NCBI GenBank assembly: GCA_028554645.1
Contig: JAQOOI010000062.1
Coordinates: 620,001-684,000 of the forward strand
Reading direction: 5' to 3'
From: Omphalotus guepiniiformis
Lineage: Eukaryota > Basidiomycota > Agaricomycetes > Agaricales > Omphalotaceae
DNA length: 64,000 bases
Shown here: one piece after another, positions 42,739 to 53,710 of the stretch
How positions within the stretch are numbered: position 1 is the stretch's first letter
How the letters are laid out: every line of letters starts with the position of its first letter
Made by a program: the position numbers and the translations under genes
Notes under the pieces: generated by a model
Told to the model about the DNA's origin: nothing
Database searches by the model: none
What the model saw: only the letters and a program-made list of their open reading frames with translations

Positions 42739-43540
42739 ATGGCCAATCTAATTCGTACCGCGAAGTCTGGCAACGACTGGACGATAAACGACCTAGAGTC
42801 ATACAGTATTCAAGTCGTTCGAAAATACCTCACTGCGTTCTTTGGTGTGCAAGCTTTACCTGAACCTGTCGTTGATCCCGAGCTGCTTTGCAACAGCGAC
42901 GCTCAAGCCATGCAGCAAGACCGTAATGCCAAGCTGATGAACCTCCTTCATTTTGCCATGATAGATAGCTCAGGTGGATCAGCCGTTGTTGACTTCGCTG
43001 TGGAACTCTTCAAAACTTTAGGTTATGTTCGGCGAGCACTCGAAAAGACCTTATTTATCTCTCCTGCGGCAAGTACACACACGCGAAGACCGATGTCTGC
43101 ATTATCGACCACTCACACAACGATATCCTTCTTCTAGTCCAGGAGGACAAGCGAGCTGAGGATCGTGAATTTGGTGATGCACAAGCCCAGCTTGTCGCAG
43201 GAGCTATCGCTGTCTTTGAGGAGAATAACAACAATAGGGTCGCAGAAGGATTGGAGGTTTCAACGGAGAAGGTGAGTTAATCCGACTTTTATCTAGGTTC
43301 GACAGTGGTACATAACTCTTTGTATAGGTGATACCTGGAATTGTGATGGCTGGCACGTCGCCCACATTCTACAAGATTCCGGTTACGAATAATCTGATGA
43401 CCCACGTCCACCATGGCACATATCCTCCAGACATCACCAGCGTGATATTCTGTCAGCCTCCCGCTCCGCGCCCCGCTCGTAGACGCAGTGAGGGGATGAA
43501 GTCTCTTGATAGTAGACGTCATATCTTCAGCTGTTACTAA
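42739..43540 (+). pseudogene. Agaricomycete-type unknown protein, frameshifted and shortened
   Basis: The beginning MANLIRTAKSGNDWTINDL, the middle HAKTDVCIIDHSHNDILLLV with QEDKR, and the end PGIVMAGTSPTFYKIPV with PARRRSEGMKSLDSRRHI fit a protein family that I recall as frequent in mushroom genomes and of unknown function; the QEDKR block recalls nuclease-like folds but no activity is claimed. Two breaks are seen. At about 43057-43067 the frame shifts within a CTCTCC run: the first exon ends in FIS, while CGKYTHAKTDV lies in another frame, as if two bases were inserted. At 43538-43540 a TAA follows SCY, while the same frame continues AFKKVVWI to a TGA about seven codons later. One normal intron lies at about 43272-43328. 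A sequencing error could explain the first break. Confidence 0.6.
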
Positions 43541-45761
43541 GCATTCAAGAAAGTGGTATGGATATGAATGCAATAAGTGTCGCGTCCTGGAAGGGTGCTG
43601 TGACCTATCGGTAGACCGGTCTCATGTTCGCGAGATGTGTATCATATTTTTCAAATTTGTACTCGTTCTTCCTTCATTCAATCAGATTTATCCATTCAAA
43701 AATTGTGTGTAGCTTTCGGACGTGATGATTGATTAATCTGCACGAACTCCGTGTCTACTTTCGACAAGGTGATCACCTTCAAGCCGACTAAACGGGGAAC
43801 CATTTGGGAACAGCTAAGTAAGTTACTTCCTGCCTTCAATGAACCCTCCTCAACGTATCTCACTGTGAGCACTACCTGCACTGTGTACAAGACTAAGGAC
43901 GAACTAGATAGTGGCGCATCTATGCGCGGGAGTGAATAAGAGTGGGGAGGTGGTGGCAAGGACCGATGTTTATGCGCTTGATTGTTCAAGGTAGGTCATC
44001 CGTTATGCGCTTGATTGTTCAAGGTAGGTCATCCGTTATGTTCTTCGTGTGTTTGCATTTCTTCCTCTTCTCCTCTTTTCTCGTTCATCGATCCTATTGT
44101 CTTGTTCGTTTGGGCGGCTTTCTGTTCTACCTTGGGCAAGAGGAACTTGAAGGGGTCAGTGATGGGTTTTGGAGCGCGCAAATACAACAGTTACGAGACG
44201 AGGTGTCTATGATTCTATTCGGCCTGCGTCTGGGACTACGAGGGTGTCTGAGAGCAATATAGCTTCGGGGCGTTTATGAAAGAGAGGCGTTTGATCTTGC
44301 ATCATTTCCGTGTGTCCTGTTCGCTCTTTCATTTTTTTCTTTCGTTTGATCTTCACTCTACCTCTTTTGACTCCTTCCGTCTTACTAAACCTACTACTCA
44401 CCCGCAGCGTAGCCGAACATATTCGCATACACAAGCACCGAAACCATTACGCACACATCTTGAAGTGGAGCACGTACCACACAGAGAGCCTGTCGTTCGT
44501 TCGCCTGTCTCCCTCAGTGCTATTCGTGTACGCGCGGCAAACGAGAGATGTACTCTCTTCTGCGGCAATTGGAAGTAGCGAGGTGGTAAGGGTGACGAAA
44601 TTGTGTGTTTATGCGCTAAGGCGTATGAGTTTTACAAGGTGGGTCATGCGTTACATTTCTTTGCTTTCTCGCTCTTTCTCTTTCTCTTCTGCGGCTGTGA
44701 TTGAATATCTTCAACTTTTTTCTACGAGTGATGAGAAGTATCATTCTCAATTCCACGTTCCGTTCTTCTTGTAGCTTATCTTCACTTTCTAACTCGTTCC
44801 TCCTGCCTTTCTTGCTTTCGACCCTTTCTCCCCCTCACATCATACGCACATATGGACGTGTCCTGCCTCCGCGCTCCACCAATCCTTCTTTCCCCGTTTG
44901 CGTATTCACCCTGACGTCCGATTTCCATACTCTTGTCAATTTACTAATGCCCCCTCATCTGTCATCAGGTACAACCTCACACAGCTATACTCCTGGCTCT
45001 CTCGCGGCCAAATATGACGGTCGATCCCGGTTTTGTTCTCTACGTGTGGATGGTGGGAGTGAGGCCGTTTCGGTCAAAGGCAGGAGAGAACAGGAGGATG
45101 GGAACAGCCTGAGTGTAGCAGGGGAAGATTTCACGAGGGTGTAAACAACGTGGAGTGTGGAATGGCAGGTTTTTTGACGAAGTTTTGGTTCGTGGTTCGA
45201 TAGGTGGGTGTGAGTCTAAGGTGAGCGTTGAACATAAACCACACTGAAATTCTTGTCAGGCTCACGCGTCGGTCATCTCAACTGTGAGTGCATGAAATGT
45301 TCTATTGTATACACATGCTTTTTGCAACGCCACACCTGCGGATCGATGTGATATGCAGATGTTCGGAACTTCGAAGAAAAAGGATCTGTCTGAACTGAAC
45401 TGATGTTGCGTAAGGTGATGCCGGGGAAGCTGACCGCCGCAAGTCTATCACAATATGCTCGCTAGATCCAAATCTGCTTGTTGCACTATGACTGCTGGAT
45501 CTGAACTTCAACTCGTGCCAGTCGTAAATGAAAGGATTTGACAGAGATGTTGTACACATGATCCATCTTCTTTAGCATAGCCGTAGTATCAGCATCTATA
45601 TCAAGTTATCTGTTCATTTCATATTCATGGTATCTGATTCATCGCTAGAAGAATGTCCATACTGTTATCGATCGATAACATCTCGTTACACTCCGAAGCA
45701 CTGCACCAAGGTCAGAGGAAACACATTTGATGAATTTCCCACTCTTACTCTTACCTTCATC
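43541..45761. other. gene-poor T/C-rich gap with tandem and diverged repeats, 2.2 kb
   Basis: The strand is strongly pyrimidine-rich between 44,050 and 45,000. Open frames there are low in complexity and not convincing. A 33-base unit occurs twice in tandem at 43972-44037, and a diverged version of the same neighbourhood recurs near 44578-44700. A short frame at 43751-43939 is protein-like (KPTKRGTIWEQLSKLLPAF) but has no ATG start or known family. Confidence 0.4.
43972..44037 (+). repeat. 33-bp perfect tandem duplication
   Basis: Two exact adjacent copies of a 33-base unit starting ATGCGCTTGATTG (43972-44004 and 44005-44037). Because 33 is a multiple of three, the duplication keeps any frame. 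A related but diverged copy begins with ATGCGC at 44611. Confidence 0.95.
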
Positions 45762-48700
45762 ATGGATGAAACCTCTGCTGGTTGTAATGTTGTTTCTTTG
45801 CATTCTCTACCGGATGACAACAGGTATGTCTTCCTTTGAATGAAAGATGAGCTACTAAGCAACCCTCTTTTGCAGTCAACTGCAGAAGCAATCTCAAGGG
45901 GGGAGTTCTGTACAGCCAGGTCATGTTCAATATTCAACGTAGGTGCTGTCATTTGTATACCATACACAAGACCAATAACATGATTGTAGTGTTGGTCTAT
46001 TTAGTAACAGCTATGGTGCCACTATCACAGGGGGCACTTTCAATGCTGTTGGAGGAAATCTCTACACGACAAATGCCAATGGTATAAGAATTGGATCACT
46101 TGCATATGCAATCTCTGATTTTCTGATCACAATGCTCTAGCATCTGACCCAAAATTCCAGATCTTGAGATGGCTAGATGCACCAGACCCTTCTATCAACT
46201 TCAATAGTGCAAGAGACAAGAAAGTGCCAGGGACTGGTGCTTGGCTTCTTGCTGATTCAAGATATACTGAATGGAAAGAGAATGGTGGATTGTTATGGAT
46301 ACAAGGCAAAGGTCAGTTCTGTTGCTCTATTGTAATTGATCATGGTAGCTTACTTATGTGTAGCTGGTGCTGGCAAGACCTATCTGTGGTAAGCTGTTTG
46401 CTGTAAGAGTTCACTTCTGGGTTCTCAAATCTGAGAGTGATTGCTAGTACTACAGTCATTGACCATCATCTGGAGTGCAGCCTATCTAGTCAAGAGCAAC
46501 CTCCACTCTATCACTACTTTGATTCACGTGATGCCTCAAAGCAACATTATAGAGGTCTTCTCTCATCTCTGGCAGCTCAGCTTATCTTGTTCTTCAAAGA
46601 TATCTCTTCTGAGATAAAAGAATTGTATGAGAAATACAAAGACAATCCTCAGAAGCCAGCTCTTCCTGTGCTTAAGGATATTATCAAAGAGGTGCTAGCT
46701 TCATGTTCATCTGTGAAACCCATGTATATCATCATGGATGCCATAGATGAGGCCACTGAGTCAGCACAGTATGAGATCACTGCCTTGATTCAGAGCCTAC
46801 TAGCTGTGAACAAGGTGCATGTACTGATAACCAGCCGCCACAATCCAGGTGTTGATCTTATGAAGTGCATCACTCTCCAGCTGGATACAGAGAATGTTGG
46901 TATAGATGTCAAATTGTATCTGGCTGTTAACATCCCAAGGCTAAAGCTGGGAGGCAACATGAGGGATGAAGTAACTCAGTTTTTGGTAGATGGAGCACAT
47001 GGACAGTAAGACTTCATAACCTGCTAGTTGACTATTAGCTAATGTCACTAAGATTCAGATGGGTTGACTGTCAAATGGGCACACTTATGACATGTGGAAC
47101 TGCCAGAGCAGTGAGACAAACATTGAAAGATCTTCCACCTGATCTTGAAACAACATATATGGAAAAGCTGAGCTGTATTTCTGAGAAGAACAAGCCAGAT
47201 GCGAAGCTTATATTTCAATGGCTTACACATGCTGTAAGGCCTCTATCAGTCAAGGAGTTGGCTGCAGTATTGGCCACAGATCTGAACAGCCTGTCATTTG
47301 AGCCAATGGACCAGGAAGATAGCCTTGGTGACAAACTTTGCCGAATTGTTGACACCACACTAGTGTGTGTACAGCAGGAACTTGTGCAATTGGCTCATCA
47401 TTCTGTGAAAGAATTTCTTATCACAGAGTGCATGAAATATAATTCAACTGAATATTTCAAGATTGAGGAGAAACTAGCACATGGTGTTATTGCACACACC
47501 TGCATCATCTATCTCTGTTATTATGGTGAAGAGACACATTACAGAAGGTCAAGAGATCTTTCTGAATTCCCATTGGCAATATATGCAGCACAAAACTGGA
47601 CAGATCATGGAAGGTCAATGGGAACAATGGATGATAGAGTTGCTCAGAGTGGATTAGAGCTATTGAATAGCACAAAAGTGGCATTTCCACAGTGGCTAAG
47701 GTTACACAGACCAGACAATATTTACAATGAGGAGAGAGTGGGAGAACCACTGTATTATGCAGCCTATACAGGTCTCCAGGAGATTACCAGAAGGCTTGTA
47801 CAGGAAGGTGCAGATGTCAATGCTGAGGGTGGTGGATATGGATCTGCTCTCATAGCTGCTGCCATTTCTGGACATGAAGGCATTGTGAAGAACCTTCTCT
47901 TTGCAGGTGCAGATATTAATGCTGAGTTTGGTGGGTATGGATCTGCTCTTATAGCTGCTGCTAGATTTGGTTATGAGAACATTGTGAAGAACCTTCTCTC
48001 TGCAGGTGCAGATGTCAATGCTAGCAGTACTTTTTATGGATCTGCCCTCCAAAGTGCTGCAAGATCTGGACATCAGGCCATTGTGAAGAACCTTCTCTCT
48101 GCAGGTGCAGATGTCAATGCTGAGGGTGGTGGATATGGATCTGCTCTCAAAGCTGCTGCTAGCTCTGGGTATGAGACCATTGTGAAGAACCTTGTCTCTG
48201 CAGGTGCAGATGTCAATGCCAGAAGTGATATCTATGGATCTGCTCTCCAAAGTGCTGCAAGATCTGGACATCAGATCATTGTGAAGAACCTTCTCTCTGC
48301 AGGTGCAGATGTCAATATTGAGGGTGGTAAATATGGATCTGCTCTCATAGCTGCTGCTAGCTCTGGATATGAGGTCATTGTGAAGGACCTTCTCTTTGCA
48401 GGTGCAGATGTTAATGCTAAAGGTGGCCGATATGGATATGCTCTTATAACTGCTGCTACCTCTGGATATCCAGCTATTGTGAAGGATCTTCTCTCTGCAG
48501 ATGCAGATATCAATGCTGAGTATGGTTCCTATGGAACTGCTCTCATAGCTGCTGCCATTTCTAGACATGAGGGCATTGTGAAGCACCTTCTCTCTGCAGG
48601 TGCAGATGTCAATGCTGAGGGTGGTGAATATGGATCTGCTCTCATAGCTGCTGCTAACTCTGGACATCAGGCCATTGTGAAGCTCCTTCTCTCTGCAGGT

Positions 48701-49306
48701 GCAGATGTCAATGCTGAGGGTGGTAGATATGGATTTGCACTTATAGCTGCTGCTAGATTTGGATATGAGGGCATTGTGAAGAACCTTCTCTCTGCAGGTG
48801 CAGATGTCAATGCCAGGAGTGATGTCTATGGATCTGCTCTCCAAAGTGCTGCAAGATCTGGACATCAGACCATTGTGAAGAGCCTTCTCTCTGCAGGTGC
48901 AGATGTCAATATAGAGGGTGGTGAATATGGATCTGCTCTCATAGCTGCTGCTAGCTCTGGATTTGAGGTCATTGTAAAGAAACTTCTCTCTGCAGGTGCA
49001 GATGTCAATGCTAAGGGTGGTGGATATGGATCTGCTCTCATAGCTGCTGCCAGCTCTGGACATGAGGCCATTGTGAAGAACCTTCTCTCTGCAGGTGCAG
49101 ATGTTAATGCCAAGAGTGTTTTCTATGGATCAGCTCTCATAGCTGCTGCTTGCTCTGGATATGAGGCCATTGTGAAGAACCTTCTGTCTGCAGGTGCAGA
49201 TGTAAATGCTAAGAATCGTAGATTTGGATCTGCTCTCCAAGCTGCTGCTAACTCTGGATATAAGAGTATTGTAAAGGACCTTCTCTCTGCAGGTGCTAAC
49301 CCCTAA
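45762..49306 (+). CDS. NACHT-ankyrin STAND receptor (fungal NLR-like) with near-identical repeats
   Basis: A fungal NLR-like immune or allorecognition receptor candidate. Exons deduced from ATG 45762 give a short N-terminus. A glycine-rich segment follows (GLFSNSYGATITGG then TFNAVGG, 45993-46080), then KFQILRWLDAPDPSINF and the NACHT domain: Walker A QGKAGAGKTYL split by an intron at about 46312-46361, Walker B YIIMDAIDEATES, and VHVLITSRHNPG. The winged-helix part is FQWLTHAVRPLSVKELAAVLA with LAHHSVKEFL. From 47,800 to the TAA at 49304-49306 lie about 15 ankyrin units of exactly 33 residues (GSALIAAASSGHEAIVKNLL...). They differ mainly at a few positions. CpG is almost absent across the gene. 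Intron-free over the whole repeat region, so units can recombine in frame. The ligand is unknown. Confidence 0.85.
47800..49303 (+). repeat. 99-bp ankyrin-coding tandem repeat array, about 15 units
   Basis: Each 99-base unit encodes 33 residues. The region AIVKNLLSAGADVNA is nearly constant at DNA level, while positions just after it (AEGGGY, ARSDIY, AKSVFY, ASSTFY) and within ALxxAAxSGxxxI vary. A longer pattern is also visible: the three-unit block starting at 48211 is repeated at 48805, exactly 594 bases (six units) later. Confidence 0.93.
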
Positions 49307-50084
49307 ACAATTTCTGTGAGAAATATGTAGTATTTGTGATGAAATATTTCACAAATGTATAATGTCTATCATATGTTGAAATTTGAATAAATGGAATATA
49401 CATCTGTTTAATTAAATAAAATGGTCTCTTATTCAGATTCTATCATATGTTGAACTTTGAATAAATGCAATATACATCATTAAACAAAATGGTCTCTTAT
49501 TCAGATTAAGTAATCATAGCCAGAATGTTTTGAAGCACACAATTTCTCTTTCCATCATTTCACTTGTTCATCAACATATAGGAATGCCAATAGCTCAGCT
49601 GGCTAACTGGCTAGAGACAGAGCTGAGCTGAGCTAGCATGAGCCGTTTACTCAAACAGCTCAGCAGCTCTGACAGTCTAAGCCATGGCTTGGCCTTAAGG
49701 TTCATAAAGTGTTCAATCACAATAAATAATAATTAAACAGATGTCAGCAAGTGAGAATTGTCAAAATGGTAGACAAATATATAGAAGACTGTGTAGTCAC
49801 TGAACATTTGTTGAACCTCCCAAAATGAAAACTCTCACAAGGTATCTATAAAGTTTTTGATGGCATTTTTGTGACTAAGCCACGGGCTTAGTGGCTTGTA
49901 ACAGCTTGAAGCTACGCTGTTGGCATCCCTACCTCCATGGGCACGAAATCATAACCAGCCAAATGCTAATAGTGCCAATAATGGTAACAATAGTAGACGA
50001 TGATGTGCTTGGTATGGAGTATATATATTCAAAGTAAATAAAGGTAAACATAAGCAGCTTTCCAAAAAGTGCTTTACTTATTAG
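49307..50084. other. AT-rich spacer between the NLR gene and retroelement 1
   Basis: No gene seen. It contains a 74-base tandem duplication (49366-49507) and a run of AGCT-rich palindromic words near 49,610-49,670 (AGCTGAGCTGAGCT). Confidence 0.5.
49366..49507 (+). repeat. imperfect 74-bp tandem duplication
   Basis: Copy 1 (49366-49439) and copy 2 (49440-49507) both run from CTATCATATGTTGAA to GGTCTCTTATTCAGATT. They differ by a few substitutions and a six-base gap. Confidence 0.9.
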
Positions 50085-50600
50085 TGTTATGAACACTTTC
50101 TTTTTTCATCTTATCTCATTGTTTGTACATATAGACACTTTTATTATCAGTAGATAGCATCTTAAACTATAGATCTAGGGTTATATTAAATACACACGTA
50201 GGTAGCATGATGATTGAGATCAAGCATGTAGACCTCAAGGCAATCACGATCATTAATGAAACACTTGAGGTGATCAAACTCATGGTAGACACACAGTGGA
50301 TTAGTCAAGGGTTATAGCCCAAGGTTTAGGGTTTTATTTATGTATATAACAAGTCCACTTAGGTAGATCTTTCTTTAGCTTCGATCTTGTCAATAACTCC
50401 TCGAGTTTAGACTTGTACTTAGCATATTTTCTTGTATCATTTCTCTTCTCAATTCCATCTTCTGCTTTTCTTCTACTCGTGTGAAACTGAGATCTTTGTG
50501 TTTGGTTATTTGAGTTTGATAACTCGAGTCACTGACATAAGATCAAAGCTACACAACTCACCCGACCAACACAATTCAAATTTGCCTTCTTGTTGCTATC
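50085..50600 (+). repeat. 5' LTR of element 1 (right end approximate)
   Basis: It starts with TG at the same point where the 3' copy starts, so the left end is firm. The matching 3' copy is cut off after 155 bases, so the right end is a guess based on where the leader with splice-like and untranslated character begins. Confidence 0.6.
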
Positions 50601-51074
50601 TCAGTAGCAAGTAAGTTTCTCCTAACCCTTCACACGCTTACTTCGTTTTTCTCCCTTTGATATTCGGGTTTCCTTCCGAATTAGGAATCTGTGCTCTAAT
50701 AGAGTAATTGTGCCTATGATACAAAAGAGTAACATTGAGTCTGACTCTGTACTGGCAGCAGAAAGCATCGTCTGATAACTGACCTTCGGGGAAGGGACTT
50801 TGCGCTTGGGGAACGAGGTGCACTCCTAGAAAGGCACACCCAGGTTTACTCAGCAAGTGAGCACAAATTTAGAAACTTGTCTATTAGAGGCAGAAAAGGT
50901 CCCGAAATCTCTTCGTGAGGTTACTGACGGACTGAAGTAAACTCTACCATCACAGAATCTTGGGGAAACTTCAGTAGTCTCTTCGAAGAAACCTCTATTC
51001 CGTCACCTGTTACACCATCCTACAAGTCCCTTGCATCATCTCCATCCACTACTCGACCATCTACTCCTATCAGA

Positions 51075-51965
51075 ATGTCTGAAACTGAAATCTCGTGGGG
51101 AAAATCACTCCTCAACAAACCCGACAATTTCACCAGCGTCAAATCTGAGTTCAAGAATTGGCAACGGAGACTCTTTACCTATATCCGTGATAAGAAAAAT
51201 GGTATCACGATGGATGATGAAAGGATTGACGTTGCAATTTCTTTCATGAATGGAAAACTTGTGGACGGATGGGTAAACAATTACTACAATACCCATTTCA
51301 ACCAAGACAACGAGAAGTGGCAGAAGGACTGGGCGCACTTCAAGCAAGCCTTGAACAAGGCGTTCCTAGATTCCGGTCTGCAGAGAACGGCACAGGAGAA
51401 AGTGGAGCTGTTGAAGCAAGGAGCAGGAACAGCGGAGGAGTATTTTCAGGAGCTGGAGATACTGTTGACGGAGGCGGATTATAAGATGGATGATCTGTAT
51501 GTGGTGCGGCTCATCAAGAAGGGCATTAATGAGAAGACTATTGATGCCATATACACAAGGGACGAATTACCCAAGGTGTACGATGAATGGAAGGACATAG
51601 TGATCAAGATTGATTAGCTATGGAGAAGGCGTCAGGAATGGTGCAAGAACCAGAACAGGCCGGTGTTTACGCCAAGAAGGGAACAAAGTCTGCAACAAGC
51701 GGCAGGAAGTGGTGATTGGAGAGACACCACAGGAACGACCTTTGGGGGTACAGGTAAACCCATGGACATTGACGCGGCCCGAAGGAATGGGCAGTGTTTC
51801 AATTGCGGACAGAAGGGGCATATCTTGCGAGATTGTCCAGCGAAGCGGGGTCAGAGAGTTAGACAGCTGAATGTGCAGGAGGAAGAGAAGAAAGAAGAAC
51901 AGCCACCAAGCTGGTTCTTGAACTGGTTGAAATCAGATACGGGTTTTGTCAGAGCTCAGAAGTGA
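51075..51965 (+). pseudogene. element 1 gag, with internal stop
   Basis: From ATG 51075 a retrotransposon gag reads WGKSLLNKPDNF, FKNWQRRLFTYI, KDWAHFKQALNKAF and then EEYFQELEILL. This is followed by a single CCHC zinc knuckle CFNCGQKGHILRDCP. A TAG at 51615-51617 breaks the frame before LWRRRQEW, after which the same frame continues to TGA 51963-51965. CAG to TAG is the simplest cause. Gag coats the element RNA in virus-like particles. The pol frame overlaps the end at the -1 position. Confidence 0.83.
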
Positions 51966-53555
51966 ATACAGGTCCTTCTGAGTTAGAATAGGAACAGTCT
52001 AGTGTAGATCACAAGGACAGCAATTTTCACTTTGTATTTAATCATCCTGAGAATAAATTTGCGTCAGTATCTACAAAGTCTGATTCAAAACCTGTGTGAG
52101 AACATTATCCACTGAATTCACCAGAATGGATAGCGCAGAGAGTAAGAGAGGATGAGTCAGAACGAGCAGTGGGAATTCTGAGAGCATGGATGCCAACCTG
52201 TCAGGTCAGGGAAGCATCAGAAGAAACAGTTGCTCAGATCCAGTCATTGGACATCAGCAAAGCCATCACAGCTGTAAAGTTGCTTAAGAAAAACTTGCGG
52301 TTCATAAAAGGTACTAAAGGAAGAGATCTCAAGCTGTCTGTTACAATCGAAGACATCGAAAGTGGCAAGCAGATAGAGACATTGGCATTACTTGACAGTG
52401 GAGCAACGGGTTCTTGCGTCAATAAAGAATTCATAGAGCGACATGGCTTAACTGTTAAGAAATTACCAGTAAAGATGCCGGTATACAATGCTGATGGTAC
52501 CTTAAACAAAGATGGTTCAATTGAAGGATTCATAGAAGTCAGATTGGTAATGGGAGATCATGCAGAACACATTGAACTTGCTGTTACAAATTTAGGCAAA
52601 ACAGACATTTTCTTAGGACTCGATTGGTTAAGACGTCATAACCCCAATATAGATTGGAATGACTCAACTTTAAAGTTTGACCAATGTCCTAAGAAGTGTG
52701 ATTACATACCGTATTACCTAAAACCTGAATCTGATGCTGAAGTCCGGGAACTGGAAGAAGGGGATTGGTTGTTTTACCTGAATTGAGATGGATATCTTTG
52801 GAGTATGGACTTTGGAAAAGGCAAAAAGACTGAGTCAAAAGCAGACAAGTACATCAATGAGTACAAGGATGTTTTTGATGAAGCTGATTTCCAAAATTTA
52901 CCCAAACAAAGACCCTGGGACCATGCAATTGAACTAAAGCCAGACTTTACACCAGTAGATTGCAAGGTCTATCCATTAAGTCCTTTGGAACAAAAAGTTT
53001 TAGATGAGTTCATCAAGGAAAATCTGAAATCTGGACGAATTAGACCATCAAAATCGCCGATGGCCTCACCATTCTTCTTTGTTGCAAAGAAAGATGGGAA
53101 ACTTTGACCTGTTCAGGACTATCGGAAGTTGAATGAAGCAACAATAAAGAACAAGTACCTGTTGCCGCTCATTCAAGAACTCATTGATAAACTGAAGGAT
53201 TCAAAAGTATTTTCAAAAATGGATGTTTGATGGGGATACAATAATATCCGGAACAAAGAGGGTGATGAGTGGAAGGCAGCATTCAGGACTAATCGGGGGC
53301 TCTTTGAACCAATGATTATGTTCTTTGGTCTTACAAATTCTCCGGCAACCTTCCAAGCATTCATGAATTATATCTTAAGGGATTTGATCAATGAAGGTCA
53401 CGTCATGGTGTACTTAGACGATATTTTGGTTTTCACAAACACAATCGAAGAGCACGAGTCAATTGTAAAACAGGTGTTAGATATATTACAACAACACAAG
53501 TTGTATCTTAGACCTGAAAAGTGCAAATTCGAGACCAGTAACGTCGAGTACCTTG
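51966..53555 (+). pseudogene. element 1 protease-reverse transcriptase fragment with several stops
   Basis: A single frame runs from before 51989 to 53555. It holds an aspartic protease (LALLDSGATGS, then IFLGLDWLRRHNP) and the front part of a Ty3-type reverse transcriptase (SPLEQKVLDEFI, SPMASPFFFVAKKDG, FGLTNSPATFQAFMNYIL, catalytic YLDDILVF, LRPEKCKFE). In-frame stops lie at 51989 (TAG), 52097 (TGA), 52784 (TGA), 53105 (TGA) and 53228 (TGA). Each is one C-to-T change from an ordinary codon, and the frame never shifts. Thumb, RNase H and integrase are absent. Confidence 0.85.
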
Positions 53556-53710
53556 TGTTACAAACATTTTCTTTTTCATCTTATCTCATTGTTTGTACAT
53601 ATAGACACTTTTATTATCAGTAGATAACATTGTAAGTTATAGATCTAGGGTTATATTAAATACACACGTATGTAGCATGATGATCGAGATCAAGCATGTA
53701 GACCTCAAGG
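53556..53710 (+). repeat. partial 3' LTR of element 1, interrupted by element 2
   Basis: Matches 50085-50240 with roughly a dozen differences, then stops abruptly after CTCAAGG, where element 2 begins with TGATGATGCG. Confidence 0.85.

Larger units (their letters stand above)
50085..53710 (+). mobile_element. retroelement 1: decayed Ty3-type LTR retrotransposon, deleted after the reverse transcriptase
   Basis: The 5' LTR begins at 50085 with TGTTATGAAC and the partial 3' LTR at 53556 with TGTTACAAAC. The first 155 bases of both are about 93% alike by eye. Between them lie a leader, gag, protease and part of reverse transcriptase. RNase H and integrase are missing: the RT frame ends at EYL and the LTR follows at once. 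The 3' LTR is cut at 53710 by element 2. Coding frames carry stops but no frameshifts within pol. The 5' LTR probably ends near 50,600, but its end and the primer-binding site could not be fixed. Confidence 0.85.

Noticed and set aside
44310..45144. Overlapping frames of 147-154 codons in the T/C-rich gap
   Set aside because: They consist of Ser/Phe/Leu/Pro-rich low-complexity sequence, as expected from pyrimidine-rich DNA.
47702..49063. A 453-codon open frame on the minus strand opposite the ankyrin repeats
   Set aside because: It arises from the repeated codon pattern of the sense gene (each 99-base unit lacks stops in that frame). It is serine/cysteine-rich and has no family likeness.
49585..49625. 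A D-arm-like word TAGCTCAGCTGGCTA
   Set aside because: No T-arm or acceptor stem at the right distance; it belongs to a run of AGCT-rich words.
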